A stretch of 64,000 bases of DNA from Porphyridium purpureum (GCA_008690995.1 VRMN01000003.1:806001-870000); one strand, 5' to 3'. Counted from the first letter of the stretch, positions 38,806 through 48,517 are shown. A program made the numbers and translations. The notes: a model not told the origin generated them from the letters alone.

Positions 38806-41800
38806 CTATTCAGGTCTACCTTCCAAGTGCAGACTGATGCTGTGGACTGCGTCAACAGCAGACTGCACATCAGGCAGGTAGCGCGTGGCGCTGGAGCCGT
38901 CTGATCGCCCGACTCCGCACGACAAGGTGTGAATTTCGACGCCATGCGTCAGCATGACAACCATATTCGACAACGAAACGACTGAAGAGACCGGCGTCAA
39001 GCCAGCTGTCATAGCCATGTTCAGGTTCACGGCCTTGCTGCCCGCCCGTTCATTCATGTCGCGGCTCATGCCTGCCAGGCGGCTCAAGCCACTATTCATG
39101 CTCGTCATTTCGCCCCCATGGGGTCCGCCAGTGGTGAATGACGAGTAGGAGGCCGATTTGCGGCTATCGCGCGAAGCTAGCGCTGCCAAGTAGTCATACA
39201 AGTCCTCGTCGCCCTTTTCTGTTCCACAAAGGGCAAAAACAACTCCGGGCTTATTGTTGGCCATGAGCGTTAAAATGCGCTGCAGTGCCGTCAGCTTTGA
39301 CACGCCCAGTGGCCGGATCTCAATCATCTTGTGTGAATCGACAACTTGAATTGGCAGTTTTTGGTAAAATGACTCCGAAATATCGGCACGCAGCTCCTTG
39401 GCTTGCCACGAGCCGAAGACAGGATCTGAATCGCGATAGTGCCACGAAATGCCATGGTTCTTGATTTCCAGTTTGGAGCCCGGCGTACGCTCAGCAAAGT
39501 ACTCAAGAATGGGCCGGATCGCCTCCATCCATGACAAGTCTCTCTGCGCGAAAAACGCGAGCGGCTGCCATGTCGACTCGTAGGGCATACGAACTTCACA
39601 TCCAGATTCCGCAATCAGGCCTATGCTTGAGTCCGGGAACCAGACGTCCATAATGCCCGTTGAGCGACTCGAAAAGATGAATACTGAGTTCAGCGGGTTG
39701 GTAGTGATGCGCAGCAGGCTTTGCAAGAGCGTCTCTGATGGCCAGCACAACTCTGGCAGCGTTTGAAAGTCACAAAGTGCGCCTTCGTACTCAAAGAAGA
39801 ACAGCTTGTGAGAATTTGCCCGCGAGCGATGCATGAGCGGGACAAAATCAGTATCGACCCTGAAAAGTGGCGCGCCCGAGGATGACATGGTCTGGCGATT
39901 GTGGTGCACATTCTTTAACTGTGCGTCGATCTTGTACAGCTCCTTGACGAATCTGGCACCCCAATACTCGGCAGAATGTGACACAACGTATCGAAAGAGC
40001 TTTCTGTGTTTTGCCTCGCGATCTTCACGACGCATGAGCAACGCTTCATCATAGGCATCGGCTAGCTCCTCGATATTCCATGGATTCACGCGCACGGCAC
40101 CGGCAGCGATCTGAAGCGAGCCAGCAAACTCGGAGAAAATAAGCACGCCATGATTGTCACGCTGGGCGACGATATATTCGCAACTCACGGTCGACAGACT
40201 ATCACGAAGCGATGTGGTCACAAACACGTCCGCGAAGGTGTAGAAAGCGACCAGATCGTCAAAGTCGAGCCGCTGATTGATAAAAAGAATGGGACTGTGA
40301 CCGACGCTTCCGAACATGCCGTTAATTCTCCCAACTAGCTCTTGTACTTTCAAGAGCAGCTGCTTGTAATCCTCGGACTGTGTGCGACTCGGAAACGCAA
40401 TGAGCACCAGCTTGACCTGGTCCTTCCAATGCGGATACGCACGCAAAAAATGCTCGAATGCGATCAGTTTGTGAGGAATACCTTTGGTATAATTCACTCG
40501 ATCTACGGCAAGGAACACTCGAATGCCATGAAATCGCTCACGCAGAGCGGAAACCCGTGCTTTGACCGGGTCCGAGTCCATTGAAGTAAGGATAGAATGC
40601 GCCTCCACTCCCATCGGCACCGTGAGCGTGCGAACAAAATGCCGGTTCACAAAAACGCCCTCATAGTTTGTCTCAAGCCCAAGCAATCTTGTGCACATTG
40701 ACTTGAAGTGTTGCACATAGTCGTGCGCGTGAAAGCCAATCAAGTTTGCCGACGCAGCGGCCTCCAACAGGTCCTGCCGGAACGGCAACGTGCGGAATAC
40801 CTCACTTGCTGGCACAGGCGTGGAAAGATAAAAGCCAATCGTGACATCTCGAAGCCGTTTTCGTAGCAGCGCCGGGAGCAGCATCAGCTCGAGGTCGTAA
40901 ATCCAAATGACATCGCCTGCGCGATACACCTCGACCACTGCCTCTGCATACTTGTTGTTCGCCGCAACGTATGCCTCCCACGCAGCATGGTCCAAGTGAT
41001 GAGCGATCTGCGCTGTTCGCACGCTCGGTGGCACGTAGTGGAATAGCGGCCATAACGTGTCATAAACAAACAGATTAAACGCAAGCTCACGCAGCTCTTC
41101 GCTGAGAAAGACAGGGAAGCATCCCCGTGTCTCAAGCATGACGCGTCGACAGCGCTCCTGCATGGCCACGTCCACGTCGCCAGTCGTTGCCTGGACGCTT
41201 CCGACGTGCAGAACAGAGTTTTGACTTACAAACGGCTCTCCGAACACAGTTCCGATAGCACCTAGTCCTCCCGTACCAAGGTCATCCACCGTAAATGGAT
41301 TCTCGTTGGTCGCTGAACTCGGTGATGTGTCACTTGACTCAAGCGTCTGCGGCTCCACGCGCACGCGAAGAGGCAGTCGCGGAACAACGCAAATCACGCG
41401 CGGAAGTATACCTTCTTCTCCACTACCGTGGTGATATGCGTGAAGCGCATGAAGGGCGTGCGAGTCTGGCGCGCCTACCGGAGCCACTCCATTTGACGAT
41501 TCGCCCAATCCAGCCTCTGAGACGCCAGGAACATCGTTTGCGGGATTTGTCAAAGCTCCGGTACCTTGCCCTGCATTTGCATCTCTGCCGCTCTCAAACC
41601 GACTGTTCTGATCAAATTCATATTCGGGCGAGCCTTTCGATGGATTATTCTTGGCGCTATCCTGCCGGACTTCAAACCCGCTAAATTCTGGCTCTTGCTT
41701 CATATCACCGCGCGACTCTTGATTAGCAGCCGGTGCGTTTCCACTGGCTTCTTGAAGATCCAGCGCGTGCAACTCATTCTGCAGCAAGGACATCTTTGCG

Positions 41801-42129
41801 TATATCTGATGCTCGCTCAACGCGCCGCTTGCAGCCGCCGAACGCAGGTTTGCGGCGTCGTCCGCATCACCCGCGTCCGATGCGGCGCTGCCAGACAGTT
41901 CTCCCTCCATCACACTGCTGTCAGGAGCCCATGGGCTCGCCGGATGCACTTGATGCGGCGCGCGAGCGCCTACGACTGGCGGGGGAGCCGACGTCGACGA
42001 CGAGCCGCCTTGCTCATCCTGCGCCTGGAGGCTCGCGCCAGACACAGGCAACACGTCCGTTTCCACCCGTTCCGCACCTTGCGCTCCTGCAGCTTGCTCG
42101 GCGCCGTGCGCCACCGCCCGCTCCTGCAT
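38806..42129 (-). CDS. TPS/TPP-like fusion; candidate floridoside-phosphate synthase family
   Basis: A 1107-residue protein: a disordered acidic N-terminus (1-240), a GT20 glycosyltransferase domain (~240-760) and a HAD-type trehalose-phosphatase-like domain (~770-1000). The GT20 UDP-sugar site keeps Asp412 and the Arg/Lys of DRVNYTKG (543-550), but acceptor-side motifs differ from true TPS. HDYHL is YDLEL (411-415), HIPFP is replaced by STPVP, and RDGMNL is RDSLST (642-647). In the phosphatase the DxDGT nucleophile motif is EYEGA (Glu780, Glu782), so phosphatase activity is doubtful. In red algae such TPS-like fusions were shown to make floridoside or isofloridoside phosphate from UDP-galactose and glycerol 3-phosphate; this may be such an enzyme or a regulatory paralogue. 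A perfect ACTGTACTTT palindrome lies 100 bases upstream of the ATG. Confidence 0.85.
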   Translation of the reverse strand: MQERAVAHGAEQAAGAQGAERVETDVLPVSGASLQAQDEQGGSSSTSAPPPVVGARAPHQVHPASPWAPDSSVMEGELSGSAASDAGDADDAANLRSAAASGALSEHQIYAKMSLLQNELHALDLQEASGNAPAANQESRGDMKQEPEFSGFEVRQDSAKNNPSKGSPEYEFDQNSRFESGRDANAGQGTGALTNPANDVPGVSEAGLGESSNGVAPVGAPDSHALHALHAYHHGSGEEGILPRVICVVPRLPLRVRVEPQTLESSDTSPSSATNENPFTVDDLGTGGLGAIGTVFGEPFVSQNSVLHVGSVQATTGDVDVAMQERCRRVMLETRGCFPVFLSEELRELAFNLFVYDTLWPLFHYVPPSVRTAQIAHHLDHAAWEAYVAANNKYAEAVVEVYRAGDVIWIYDLELMLLPALLRKRLRDVTIGFYLSTPVPASEVFRTLPFRQDLLEAAASANLIGFHAHDYVQHFKSMCTRLLGLETNYEGVFVNRHFVRTLTVPMGVEAHSILTSMDSDPVKARVSALRERFHGIRVFLAVDRVNYTKGIPHKLIAFEHFLRAYPHWKDQVKLVLIAFPSRTQSEDYKQLLLKVQELVGRINGMFGSVGHSPILFINQRLDFDDLVAFYTFADVFVTTSLRDSLSTVSCEYIVAQRDNHGVLIFSEFAGSLQIAAGAVRVNPWNIEELADAYDEALLMRREDREAKHRKLFRYVVSHSAEYWGARFVKELYKIDAQLKNVHHNRQTMSSSGAPLFRVDTDFVPLMHRSRANSHKLFFFEYEGALCDFQTLPELCWPSETLLQSLLRITTNPLNSVFIFSSRSTGIMDVWFPDSSIGLIAESGCEVRMPYESTWQPLAFFAQRDLSWMEAIRPILEYFAERTPGSKLEIKNHGISWHYRDSDPVFGSWQAKELRADISESFYQKLPIQVVDSHKMIEIRPLGVSKLTALQRILTLMANNKPGVVFALCGTEKGDEDLYDYLAALASRDSRKSASYSSFTTGGPHGGEMTSMNSGLSRLAGMSRDMNERAGSKAVNLNMAMTAGLTPVSSVVSLSNMVVMLTHGVEIHTLSCGVGRSDGSSATRYLPDVQSAVDAVHSISLHLEGRPE

Positions 42130-43265
42130 GTCGCCGGCACATTTAATCCTGCGCCGTCCCTCGCAGCCTTGCGAGCTTCATCCCAGTTCGTGCGCGACCA
42201 GTTTCTCTTCAAACCGGGCAGAGCTTCCAACTGTACTTTGAAAGTACAGTCAGCTGTGCGTTTGATTCTCATTTGGAGATTGTGATTAAATGATGTTGGT
42301 TTACTATGAAAAAATATCAGCCTCGATCCGGTTGAAGTGGCTGCAGAGATTCTGATATGAACGCGCTGTTTTCCTATTATTTTTCAGGTCAGCAAAAGCA
42401 TGGACCGTTAAACCGTTTAAGATTCTTGAACGTCCACAAAACGCTCGCGTGTGTGGACAAGGGATGCTGCAGGGCTTGGCAGGTTGAGTGAAGTGTCGCA
42501 GACACCAACCTAGAAAACCCACCTCTTACCGCATCTTGCTCATCACCTCCATGCCCACCGGTCGTCCGCTCATCCACTTGGCATGTGGCTTGTCGTGACA
42601 TAATTACCCACTGCTGAAACCAGCGAGTTGGCTTGCAGTTGTTTCGTCGTCCAGCTTTGCAGGGAACGCGCTTTCATCGGGTTCAATCGCTGGTGAGTTC
42701 TCCGATGAGTGAGACAACTTCGCGGCTTCTATCTCGCGACCCAGGGCAATGCGCACACGCAACGCACTGTTGCGTCCGTTCGCACACTCGGTGGTTCGGT
42801 CAGGCGCCGCCGCGGCGCACACACGGCGGCAACGCGCTGCCGACACTCATGCCGTGGCGGCGGCCATGTAGCCAACCTACGACCCAGTGACACCGAGACA
42901 TTCCCGTGCCTTGCCGATTGTCCGCCTTCCAATACCCTGATGATCAGTCAGCGACGAGCTGGCTATCTGCCAACACCGCCGCGTGCTCGCGCGCATGCAT
43001 CTGCGCCTGAACCGCGCCCTGTGCGCGTGCAAATGAGCGATCTCAACGGTGATTGTGATGATCACGCAGGACGGTTTAGGTAGAGTTAAAATCGGGCGCG
43101 TGTTTCTGAGAAGTAACTGCGTTGTGGACTCAGTGTCTAACTGACACCGTTGCAACGTTGGGAGAGAAAGGGGCGCCCTCGGGGAAGGATTAAGTGTAGG
43201 AGAGGGTTTGGCGAGAGGGAAAAGCGGACGCGCGGTGTTGTGTGCGCGCGAGGGTGGGACTCGGC
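42130..43265. promoter_or_regulatory. Divergent promoter region of TPS-like and lipid kinase genes
   Basis: These 1.1 kb lie between two divergent start codons. Close to the TPS-like gene is the palindrome at 42230-42250. The middle is AT-richer, with no recognised gene and only short overlapping frames. The last 100 bases before the kinase ATG are G-rich on the plus strand. Confidence 0.5.
42230..42250. promoter_or_regulatory. Perfect palindrome ACTGTACTTT-G-AAAGTACAGT
   Basis: Two 10-base arms, exactly complementary, flank one central G. The element starts about 100 bases upstream of the TPS-like start codon. It combines two copies of the shared ACTGTAC element head to head, the form expected of a site bound by a dimeric factor. 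Confidence 0.6.
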
Positions 43266-45560
43266 ATGGAGAGTATCGAGGCCGACTTGCCCCCGTGGAA
43301 GCAGGTGCTTCCCGGGGAGGATTTTTTGCTCGGCAAGATGTTTGGGCGCGAGCTCGTCGACCAGTTCCAGGACTTGTCGCTGCTCAAGGCGCTCGACGTC
43401 AAGACCATGATGGTTTACCTCCCACTCGTCTTGTCGCATTTGGAGGGCCTGCTCGAAACTATGGACGATACAACATGCATGGAGCAGAGTACGGAGTTTT
43501 TAAAGCTGCTCATCTGCCAGCACCGCCCGCTCAAGTTCCGCTTCCTGACACTCATTACGCAAGGACTGCACAAGAAGGCTTGGAATGTCAGCCTTTTGTT
43601 CAGATCCGACGCGTACGAGGCTACCAGAATCGAGTTTGAGGCTTTAGACCGCGAGTTCCTTAAAAAACACAGCACGGCGCATAGCTCGGTGGCAGAAGCA
43701 TTGCAGCGCAACTCCTCATATGGGAGCAGCTACGTTTCTTGCGGCTATGAAGAGGTCATGGAAGACCCGAAAGTGCTGACTGCTTGGACCGAATCCGTTT
43801 TCTTCCATCCGAAAACGGGTATCCAACTCAAAGACCATATGATCGGCTTGCGCAAGATCACTGATTGCTTTTCAGAGAATGCTTGTGTCCTCTACATCGG
43901 TCATAACTTGCGAGGTGCGGCGAACCGTGATCGAGCCTCTGAAGTGGGTAAGAAGATGGAGACGCTAGGCCTGATCAAGAAAGAGTCCTATTTGGTACCG
44001 GGTGGGCAGTTTGGCCTGGGGAAGAACGTCTATAAGCAGACTTCCAAGGTACAGAGTACAGGCGCTGCAATTCAAAAGAAGCAGAAGGCTGATTCAGGAC
44101 GCGTGTCTGTTGTCTCTGGCGACGACTCGGCAGATCTGCAAATGAGAGATAGCGAGCTGGGCGACGCGAATACACTCGAACTATGCATTTCTGTGTACGT
44201 GGACCACTTGGACCTGCAAAGTCTGAGCTTTTGGCGGGACTGGATCTGGACGCGCCCGTTGGAGGAAAAGACGGATTACGGCTGGGCACAGGTTGTCCAT
44301 CCGTTTGTGGCCTTGGGTGTGAATGAGCTCGACCAGGGCGAGTCGTCGATCGTCCACTCGAACTACATCATGATCTCCAACTCACAGGAGCGTGCGTTGG
44401 TGGGCTCGCGTGTCTTTGTGAACAAGGTGTTTTCCAGTGTTGCACGCCCAGGCATCTTGTCAGTGCAGACGACTGAGGAAGGCGTGAACATTGCCGAGAC
44501 CGTAAGTTCATTCAGCCAAGATGCATTTCTTTCTTTCGAACCGAAAGTGCTTGTTAAGGCTGGCGATGATCTGTTGCAGGACATGTCGGTTGAACTGATG
44601 TTTCGGTTGTTCAATTTTATGTGGCGGGTGGACCGAGAGTCCTTCCCGGATCCGGAGAAGGTGCCGTATTCGTATGTGTATGACGTCATGCCGACGGGAC
44701 ACAAGCAGGGTCTAATGGAGGTACTAACCGAGGTGCGTCCGCTCAATCACTACGACTGGGGAACGTGGGTTGCGGAGCGCGGCAGCAAGTCGGCAGAAAT
44801 CCGTGATATGATGTTGCGGTCTGCGGCAGGTTCTTTTGTCGCGGCATACGTTTTGGGCGCACGCGATCGACACTGGGACAACATCATGGTCAAGAATGGC
44901 AGCATGCTTCTTCACATTGACTTTGGGTTCGTGCTGGGTTCAACGCCTCCAATTGACGGGCCGCGCTTCTCGATTTCACCGGACATGGAAAAGGCATTCA
45001 CTGACGTAGGCATATGGAACGACTTTGTTGAACTGTGCGGAAAAGCATTCACGTCGTTGCGTCGAAACGCTATTTACCTCGTTCGCGAGGTGTTCTTGCT
45101 GTTCCGGCACACGGGCCTCAAGCAATCGAGTGTTCTCAAGTATATGGCCAGTAAGGATAGCCTGGACGCGAGCGCAAAGGATTTTGAGAGCGCCGAGGAG
45201 TACGTGTGTCAACAGGTTAGAACGGCCAGTCGGCAGTGGGCCACGTTCATGCGATCATTTGCACATGATAAGGTGGACCCGGTGTACTACAAGATGCTGG
45301 AGGCCAAGTTTCCGCCTGCATTGCTTGCCAATGCCATCATTGAAGCGAAAGAAAAAAAGAAGCATTCTGGGGTCGAAGGCGCCACCAAGGGTGCAGATTC
45401 TCCCGGCGTGGCGCGCACCTCGACCGGCGTGGCGCCTGGGAATGACCAACCGTTGTCCAAACGCGGAACCGTCAGCGACAAGGCACTGAAGTCTGCGCCG
45501 GATGTGATGAAGCTGAGCGACAAGCTAGCAGCCGCGTTCCCCTTTGCCAAGAAAAAATGA
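43266..45560 (+). CDS. Phosphatidylinositol 3/4-kinase family lipid kinase
   Basis: A 764-residue lipid kinase. Residues ~10-130 are helical, with YLPLVLSHLEGLL and LICQHRPLKFRFLTL, and resemble the PIK accessory helical domain. The C-terminal catalytic domain has the ATP-binding Lys block VKAGDDLLQDM, the catalytic loop GARDRHWDNIM with Asp534-Arg-His, and the metal motif LLHIDFGFVLG. The K.GDDLxQDM block favours PI3K-like chemistry, while DFGF instead of DFGH is more PI4K-like, so substrate position is left open. No Ras-binding or C2 domain is seen, and the C-terminus is a low-complexity Lys/Ser/Thr tail. ATG 43266 is the first good start; a GTG-opened extension of eight codons precedes it. 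The ABHD10-like gene follows after 217 bases. Confidence 0.85.
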   Translation: MESIEADLPPWKQVLPGEDFLLGKMFGRELVDQFQDLSLLKALDVKTMMVYLPLVLSHLEGLLETMDDTTCMEQSTEFLKLLICQHRPLKFRFLTLITQGLHKKAWNVSLLFRSDAYEATRIEFEALDREFLKKHSTAHSSVAEALQRNSSYGSSYVSCGYEEVMEDPKVLTAWTESVFFHPKTGIQLKDHMIGLRKITDCFSENACVLYIGHNLRGAANRDRASEVGKKMETLGLIKKESYLVPGGQFGLGKNVYKQTSKVQSTGAAIQKKQKADSGRVSVVSGDDSADLQMRDSELGDANTLELCISVYVDHLDLQSLSFWRDWIWTRPLEEKTDYGWAQVVHPFVALGVNELDQGESSIVHSNYIMISNSQERALVGSRVFVNKVFSSVARPGILSVQTTEEGVNIAETVSSFSQDAFLSFEPKVLVKAGDDLLQDMSVELMFRLFNFMWRVDRESFPDPEKVPYSYVYDVMPTGHKQGLMEVLTEVRPLNHYDWGTWVAERGSKSAEIRDMMLRSAAGSFVAAYVLGARDRHWDNIMVKNGSMLLHIDFGFVLGSTPPIDGPRFSISPDMEKAFTDVGIWNDFVELCGKAFTSLRRNAIYLVREVFLLFRHTGLKQSSVLKYMASKDSLDASAKDFESAEEYVCQQVRTASRQWATFMRSFAHDKVDPVYYKMLEAKFPPALLANAIIEAKEKKKHSGVEGATKGADSPGVARTSTGVAPGNDQPLSKRGTVSDKALKSAPDVMKLSDKLAAAFPFAKKK

Positions 45561-45777
45561 AGCGCAATCTGTCCCGTGCTCTCCGTGTGCGTTTTCTGCA
45601 GGCACCCGTCTTATGTAAACGATTCTTTCTCTGAGAAATTGGCGCCGCGTTCGCCTCTTGCCGCATTGGTGTCAGCGCGGCGTGCGGCAAGTGACGATCT
45701 GATTCAGCCACGCGCAAAAGATCTCGCCCTCACGCGGAGGAACAACTGGAGCGCGCAGCAGGTGTGGCGAGAGGCCG

Positions 45778-46788
45778 ATGGAGCAGGAGAACAATGCGGC
45801 GGGCCGCGCCGCCGCTCACGCGTTTGTGAGTGCGCCTGTGAGCACCGCGGGTCACGCGCTGCGAACGACACGCGCGTCGGCGCACGCCCACAGGTTGCGC
45901 CTGTGTGCGCCTCGGCGCGCCGTCGCGAATGCCCGGCGCACGCAGGTGCGGTGCCAGAGCTTAGACAATGACGACGTGCTTGTGATTCCCAACCGGAAAA
46001 GGAACCTCGAGATCCAGGTGGAGGGCGTAAAGATCGTCTACGACTACTACCCGGGCGAGAAAGGGCCCATAGTCATGTACCTGCCCGGTTTCTTTTACGC
46101 TCGCTCGCGTACCGCGAAGGTGAATGCTCTGCAAACAGCGTGCAACCGTAGGGCACAGGGCTTCCTGGCGCTTGACTACTACGGTACCGACCGCTCCGGC
46201 GGCGAGTTTGCGAACGGCACCGTGTCGCGCTGGGTCAAGGACGTCGTCACGATCTTGGACCAGATTTTGCCAAACAAGAAGGTTGTTCTCGTGGGCAGTG
46301 GTATTGGCGGCTGGGTGATGCTACACGTGGCCATACAGAGACCAGAAGCCGTGGTGGGTCTGGTGGGGCTCAGTGCGGACCCGGACTTCACCGAGCGGCT
46401 GCTGATGCCCGCGCTGTCCGAAACTCAGCGCGAGGAGCTGGACTCCAAGGGCATTATTGACCTGACCTGGGGCTACCGCAAATACCCCATTTCGAAGAAG
46501 CTCGTGGACGACGGCCGCAATATGCTCGTGCTGACGGGCGAGAAGGATTCGCTTCCCATCACGTGCCCTGTGCGCTTAATCCAGGGCCTGGCAGACGAAG
46601 AGCTGCCCTCGACTTTCCCGCTCGAAATTGTGGAGAAGATCCGATCCACCGACGTGAATGTCACGTTTGTCAAGTATGGTGACCACGCTCTGGAGAACGA
46701 CTCGGACTTCAAACTCATGATCAACGCCGTCAAGGAAGTGTCGGACCTGTACTTTGAGTACGATCTGCGCTCACCAACCTCTGGCTAA
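45778..46788 (+). CDS. ABHD10-like alpha/beta hydrolase lacking the serine nucleophile
   Basis: A 336-residue alpha/beta-hydrolase-fold protein. The body aligns with ABHD10, the mitochondrial depalmitoylase: GFLALDYYGTDRSGG, GTVSRWVKDV, VVLVGSGIGGWVMLHVAIQRPE, CPVRLIQGLADEELP and TDVNVTFVKYGDHAL. The acid (Asp in GLADEE) and His (in GDHAL) are kept. The elbow that should read GSSxGG reads GSGIGG (173-178), so the nucleophile Ser is Gly175. Unless Ser174 substitutes, this is a pseudoenzyme. Residues 1-60 are Arg/Ala-rich, consistent with an organelle leader ending near RTQVRCQS. The ATG at 45778 is the first in frame. Confidence 0.85.
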   Translation: MEQENNAAGRAAAHAFVSAPVSTAGHALRTTRASAHAHRLRLCAPRRAVANARRTQVRCQSLDNDDVLVIPNRKRNLEIQVEGVKIVYDYYPGEKGPIVMYLPGFFYARSRTAKVNALQTACNRRAQGFLALDYYGTDRSGGEFANGTVSRWVKDVVTILDQILPNKKVVLVGSGIGGWVMLHVAIQRPEAVVGLVGLSADPDFTERLLMPALSETQREELDSKGIIDLTWGYRKYPISKKLVDDGRNMLVLTGEKDSLPITCPVRLIQGLADEELPSTFPLEIVEKIRSTDVNVTFVKYGDHALENDSDFKLMINAVKEVSDLYFEYDLRSPTSG

Positions 46789-47139
46789 GTGTGCTCCTCT
46801 GCGTGCCTTGGAGTAGAGCTCAAGCACTTTGGACGGCTACTCAGCTACACAGAGAGCACCAAATACACCATACTCGAAACACATGTCGCCATCCAGAGTG
46901 AAGAGCCCGTAGATGGACCTATCCAACCAGGAAACAAAATAAAAGCACCGCGTGGAACCCGGGCCGCTAGTGGCGAACGGCGTGCGCGGGGAAGAGGACG
47001 TGCGTCGAAGGGTGACGTTTGAGCGACGCAAAGCAGCTGAACAGCGCACGCCGGGGAAGGCGCCTTTACTGGTGGTCCCGGAAAGACTCGGGTGCGGCGT
47101 TGTTGTGAACAACACGGACAGCGGACCAGCCGAGGCACT
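46789..47139. promoter_or_regulatory. Upstream region of PET100-like gene
   Basis: These 351 bases follow the ABHD10-like stop. An A-rich TATA-like AAAATAAAAGC lies at about 46937, some 200 bases before the PET100-like start. Short frames here are not recognisable. Confidence 0.45.
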
Positions 47140-47412
47140 ATGGCAAAGCGGTTTGTGGGCACAGGCACAAGTAAGCCCTGGTGGTATTTGTACATGGAGG
47201 CATGGAAGTTTGCCATGTATGTTTCGATTCCTGTGGGCAGTGTGTACGCGCTGACGCAGACCAATATGGTTAACCGTATTGTGATGTGGACGCAGTATGT
47301 TGTGTACCCTCGGGAGGGACCACGGCCGCCGTCGGCCGACGATATGCTACGCTTGCTTGCCGACGAGCGGAAGCGTCGTGAAGAGAACGACCAGGGAGGT
47401 CCGTCAGTCTAG
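47140..47412 (+). CDS. PET100: PET100-like cytochrome c oxidase assembly factor
   Basis: A 90-residue mitochondrial inner-membrane protein. The single helix is at about residues 22-42 in the family-typical context YMEAWKFAMYVSIPVGSVYA, equivalent to the E.xKFGxYxxxPVxxxY segment of PET100. It is followed by VVYPREGPRPPS and a charged LADERKRREE tail. PET100 is a chaperone for complex IV assembly. The size matches the family (~75-110). The frame opens at GTG 47092, but ATG 47140 is the first real start and places the helix correctly. Confidence 0.82.
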   Translation: MAKRFVGTGTSKPWWYLYMEAWKFAMYVSIPVGSVYALTQTNMVNRIVMWTQYVVYPREGPRPPSADDMLRLLADERKRREENDQGGPSV

Positions 47413-48027
47413 GCTTTCTCTTACGTTTTTTGGTTCTGTCGTGCCGACGTGCACGCCGGCACGGGGTCATTTTGGTCAGGGCCGGCGGCTGTTCCACGAA
47501 TCTCAGCAGCCCACACAAAAGCGACCGCGCGTGCCATTCCAAGAGATAACGCAGCGACGTATGACAAGGGCACATCATAGCCGTGCCTTACTTGCGTGGC
47601 AGTGATTTTTTCTTCGGAAAAAGATCATCTCGCTATGAAACTCCGGCTGCACCCGGTGGCCCCTTTTAAATCTGCTTGTGTCCAAGTCAGTCAACGCGAG
47701 AAGCATCTACGAGTCTGAGCGGGACCAGCCCATTTCCCAGAATCGATGTGCGACGCCACGCGACTCTTCGTCGCGTAACTGCTCCTCTGATACAGATTGT
47801 GTGTTCGGGAGGTCGCACTGATGAGTGCGCTGTCCAAGCGACGCACCCACCTGAGATCCCCAGAAAGAAGAAACAGTAAATCTCCAGGATCTCCTAAATC
47901 GCGAAAGTCTCTCGGACGGTACGAAGTTCCTCGTGGTCGCGGGAAGGACACGCCTGGAAAAAAGTGCAAAGTTAGAAGGGCGGAATAAGGAGACGGGGCA
48001 CAGTCTCAAGGAGGCGCGGTATTGACG
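47413..48027. other. Intergenic region with one small basic frame
   Basis: These 615 bases lie between the PET100-like stop and the FAX-like start. They contain the 55-codon basic frame at 47821-47988 listed separately. No promoter element of the kinds noted elsewhere was found. Confidence 0.4.
47821..47988 (+). CDS. Low-confidence 55-residue basic Ser-Pro/Arg frame
   Basis: From a true ATG this frame encodes 55 residues rich in Lys, Arg, Ser and Pro (RSPERRNSKSPGSPKSRKS in the middle), like SR-protein or histone-H1 tails. It ends 39 bases before the FAX-like start. It could be a small nuclear protein, the last exon of something upstream, an upstream frame in the FAX leader, or chance. Confidence 0.25.
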   Translation: MSALSKRRTHLRSPERRNSKSPGSPKSRKSLGRYEVPRGRGKDTPGKKCKVRRAE

Positions 48028-48507
48028 ATGGCACGCTGCGCAGCATTTGTACCCAGCTTGGCCAACCGCTCGGGATCAGCATGGGCGGGTACGACGAACG
48101 GGCCTGTTAACATCTTGCGCGTGCGCACGTGTGGTCCGATGCCTGTGGCGGGTGCGCCCCACGCAAAGCGCGTCCGTGCGGCTGGTGTCTCCATGGTGAT
48201 CGTGACACCAGCCATGGCACACAAGTTGACGGCAGTGTACGCGGGGCTGATGGGCGTTGGCGGCGTGTTTGCGTTCTTGAAGACAAAGAGCAAGCCAAGT
48301 TTGATCTTTGGCATCCTCGCGACGGCGGCGTTGTCGTTTGCGTACAAGCAACACAACATCGAATACGCGTTAGGTACGGCCATGTGCTTGTGCATGGTTT
48401 TCTACGCGCGCTTTACCAAGACTAAAAAGATGATGCCGGCAGGCGGGCTCGGCATTGTCAGCTTCGTGTTTGGCATGCTGTTTGCGCTCGCGTACAAGCG
48501 CATTTGA
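48028..48507 (+). CDS. FAX/TMEM14 family membrane protein, probably plastid envelope
   Basis: A 159-residue protein. The last 95 residues are a TMEM14/FAX domain of four short hydrophobic helices with family marks: AVYAGLMGVGG, KTKSKPSL, the GxxxG-like small-residue helices and KKMMPAGGLG before the last helix. Plastid FAX1 exports newly made fatty acids from the chloroplast. Residues 1-60 are Arg/Ala/Val-rich without acidic residues, typical of a transit peptide, which supports the plastid over the mitochondrial TMEM14C role. ATG 48028 was chosen over a TTG two codons upstream. Confidence 0.85.
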   Translation: MARCAAFVPSLANRSGSAWAGTTNGPVNILRVRTCGPMPVAGAPHAKRVRAAGVSMVIVTPAMAHKLTAVYAGLMGVGGVFAFLKTKSKPSLIFGILATAALSFAYKQHNIEYALGTAMCLCMVFYARFTKTKKMMPAGGLGIVSFVFGMLFALAYKRI

Positions 48508-48517
48508 AAGCTTGGCT

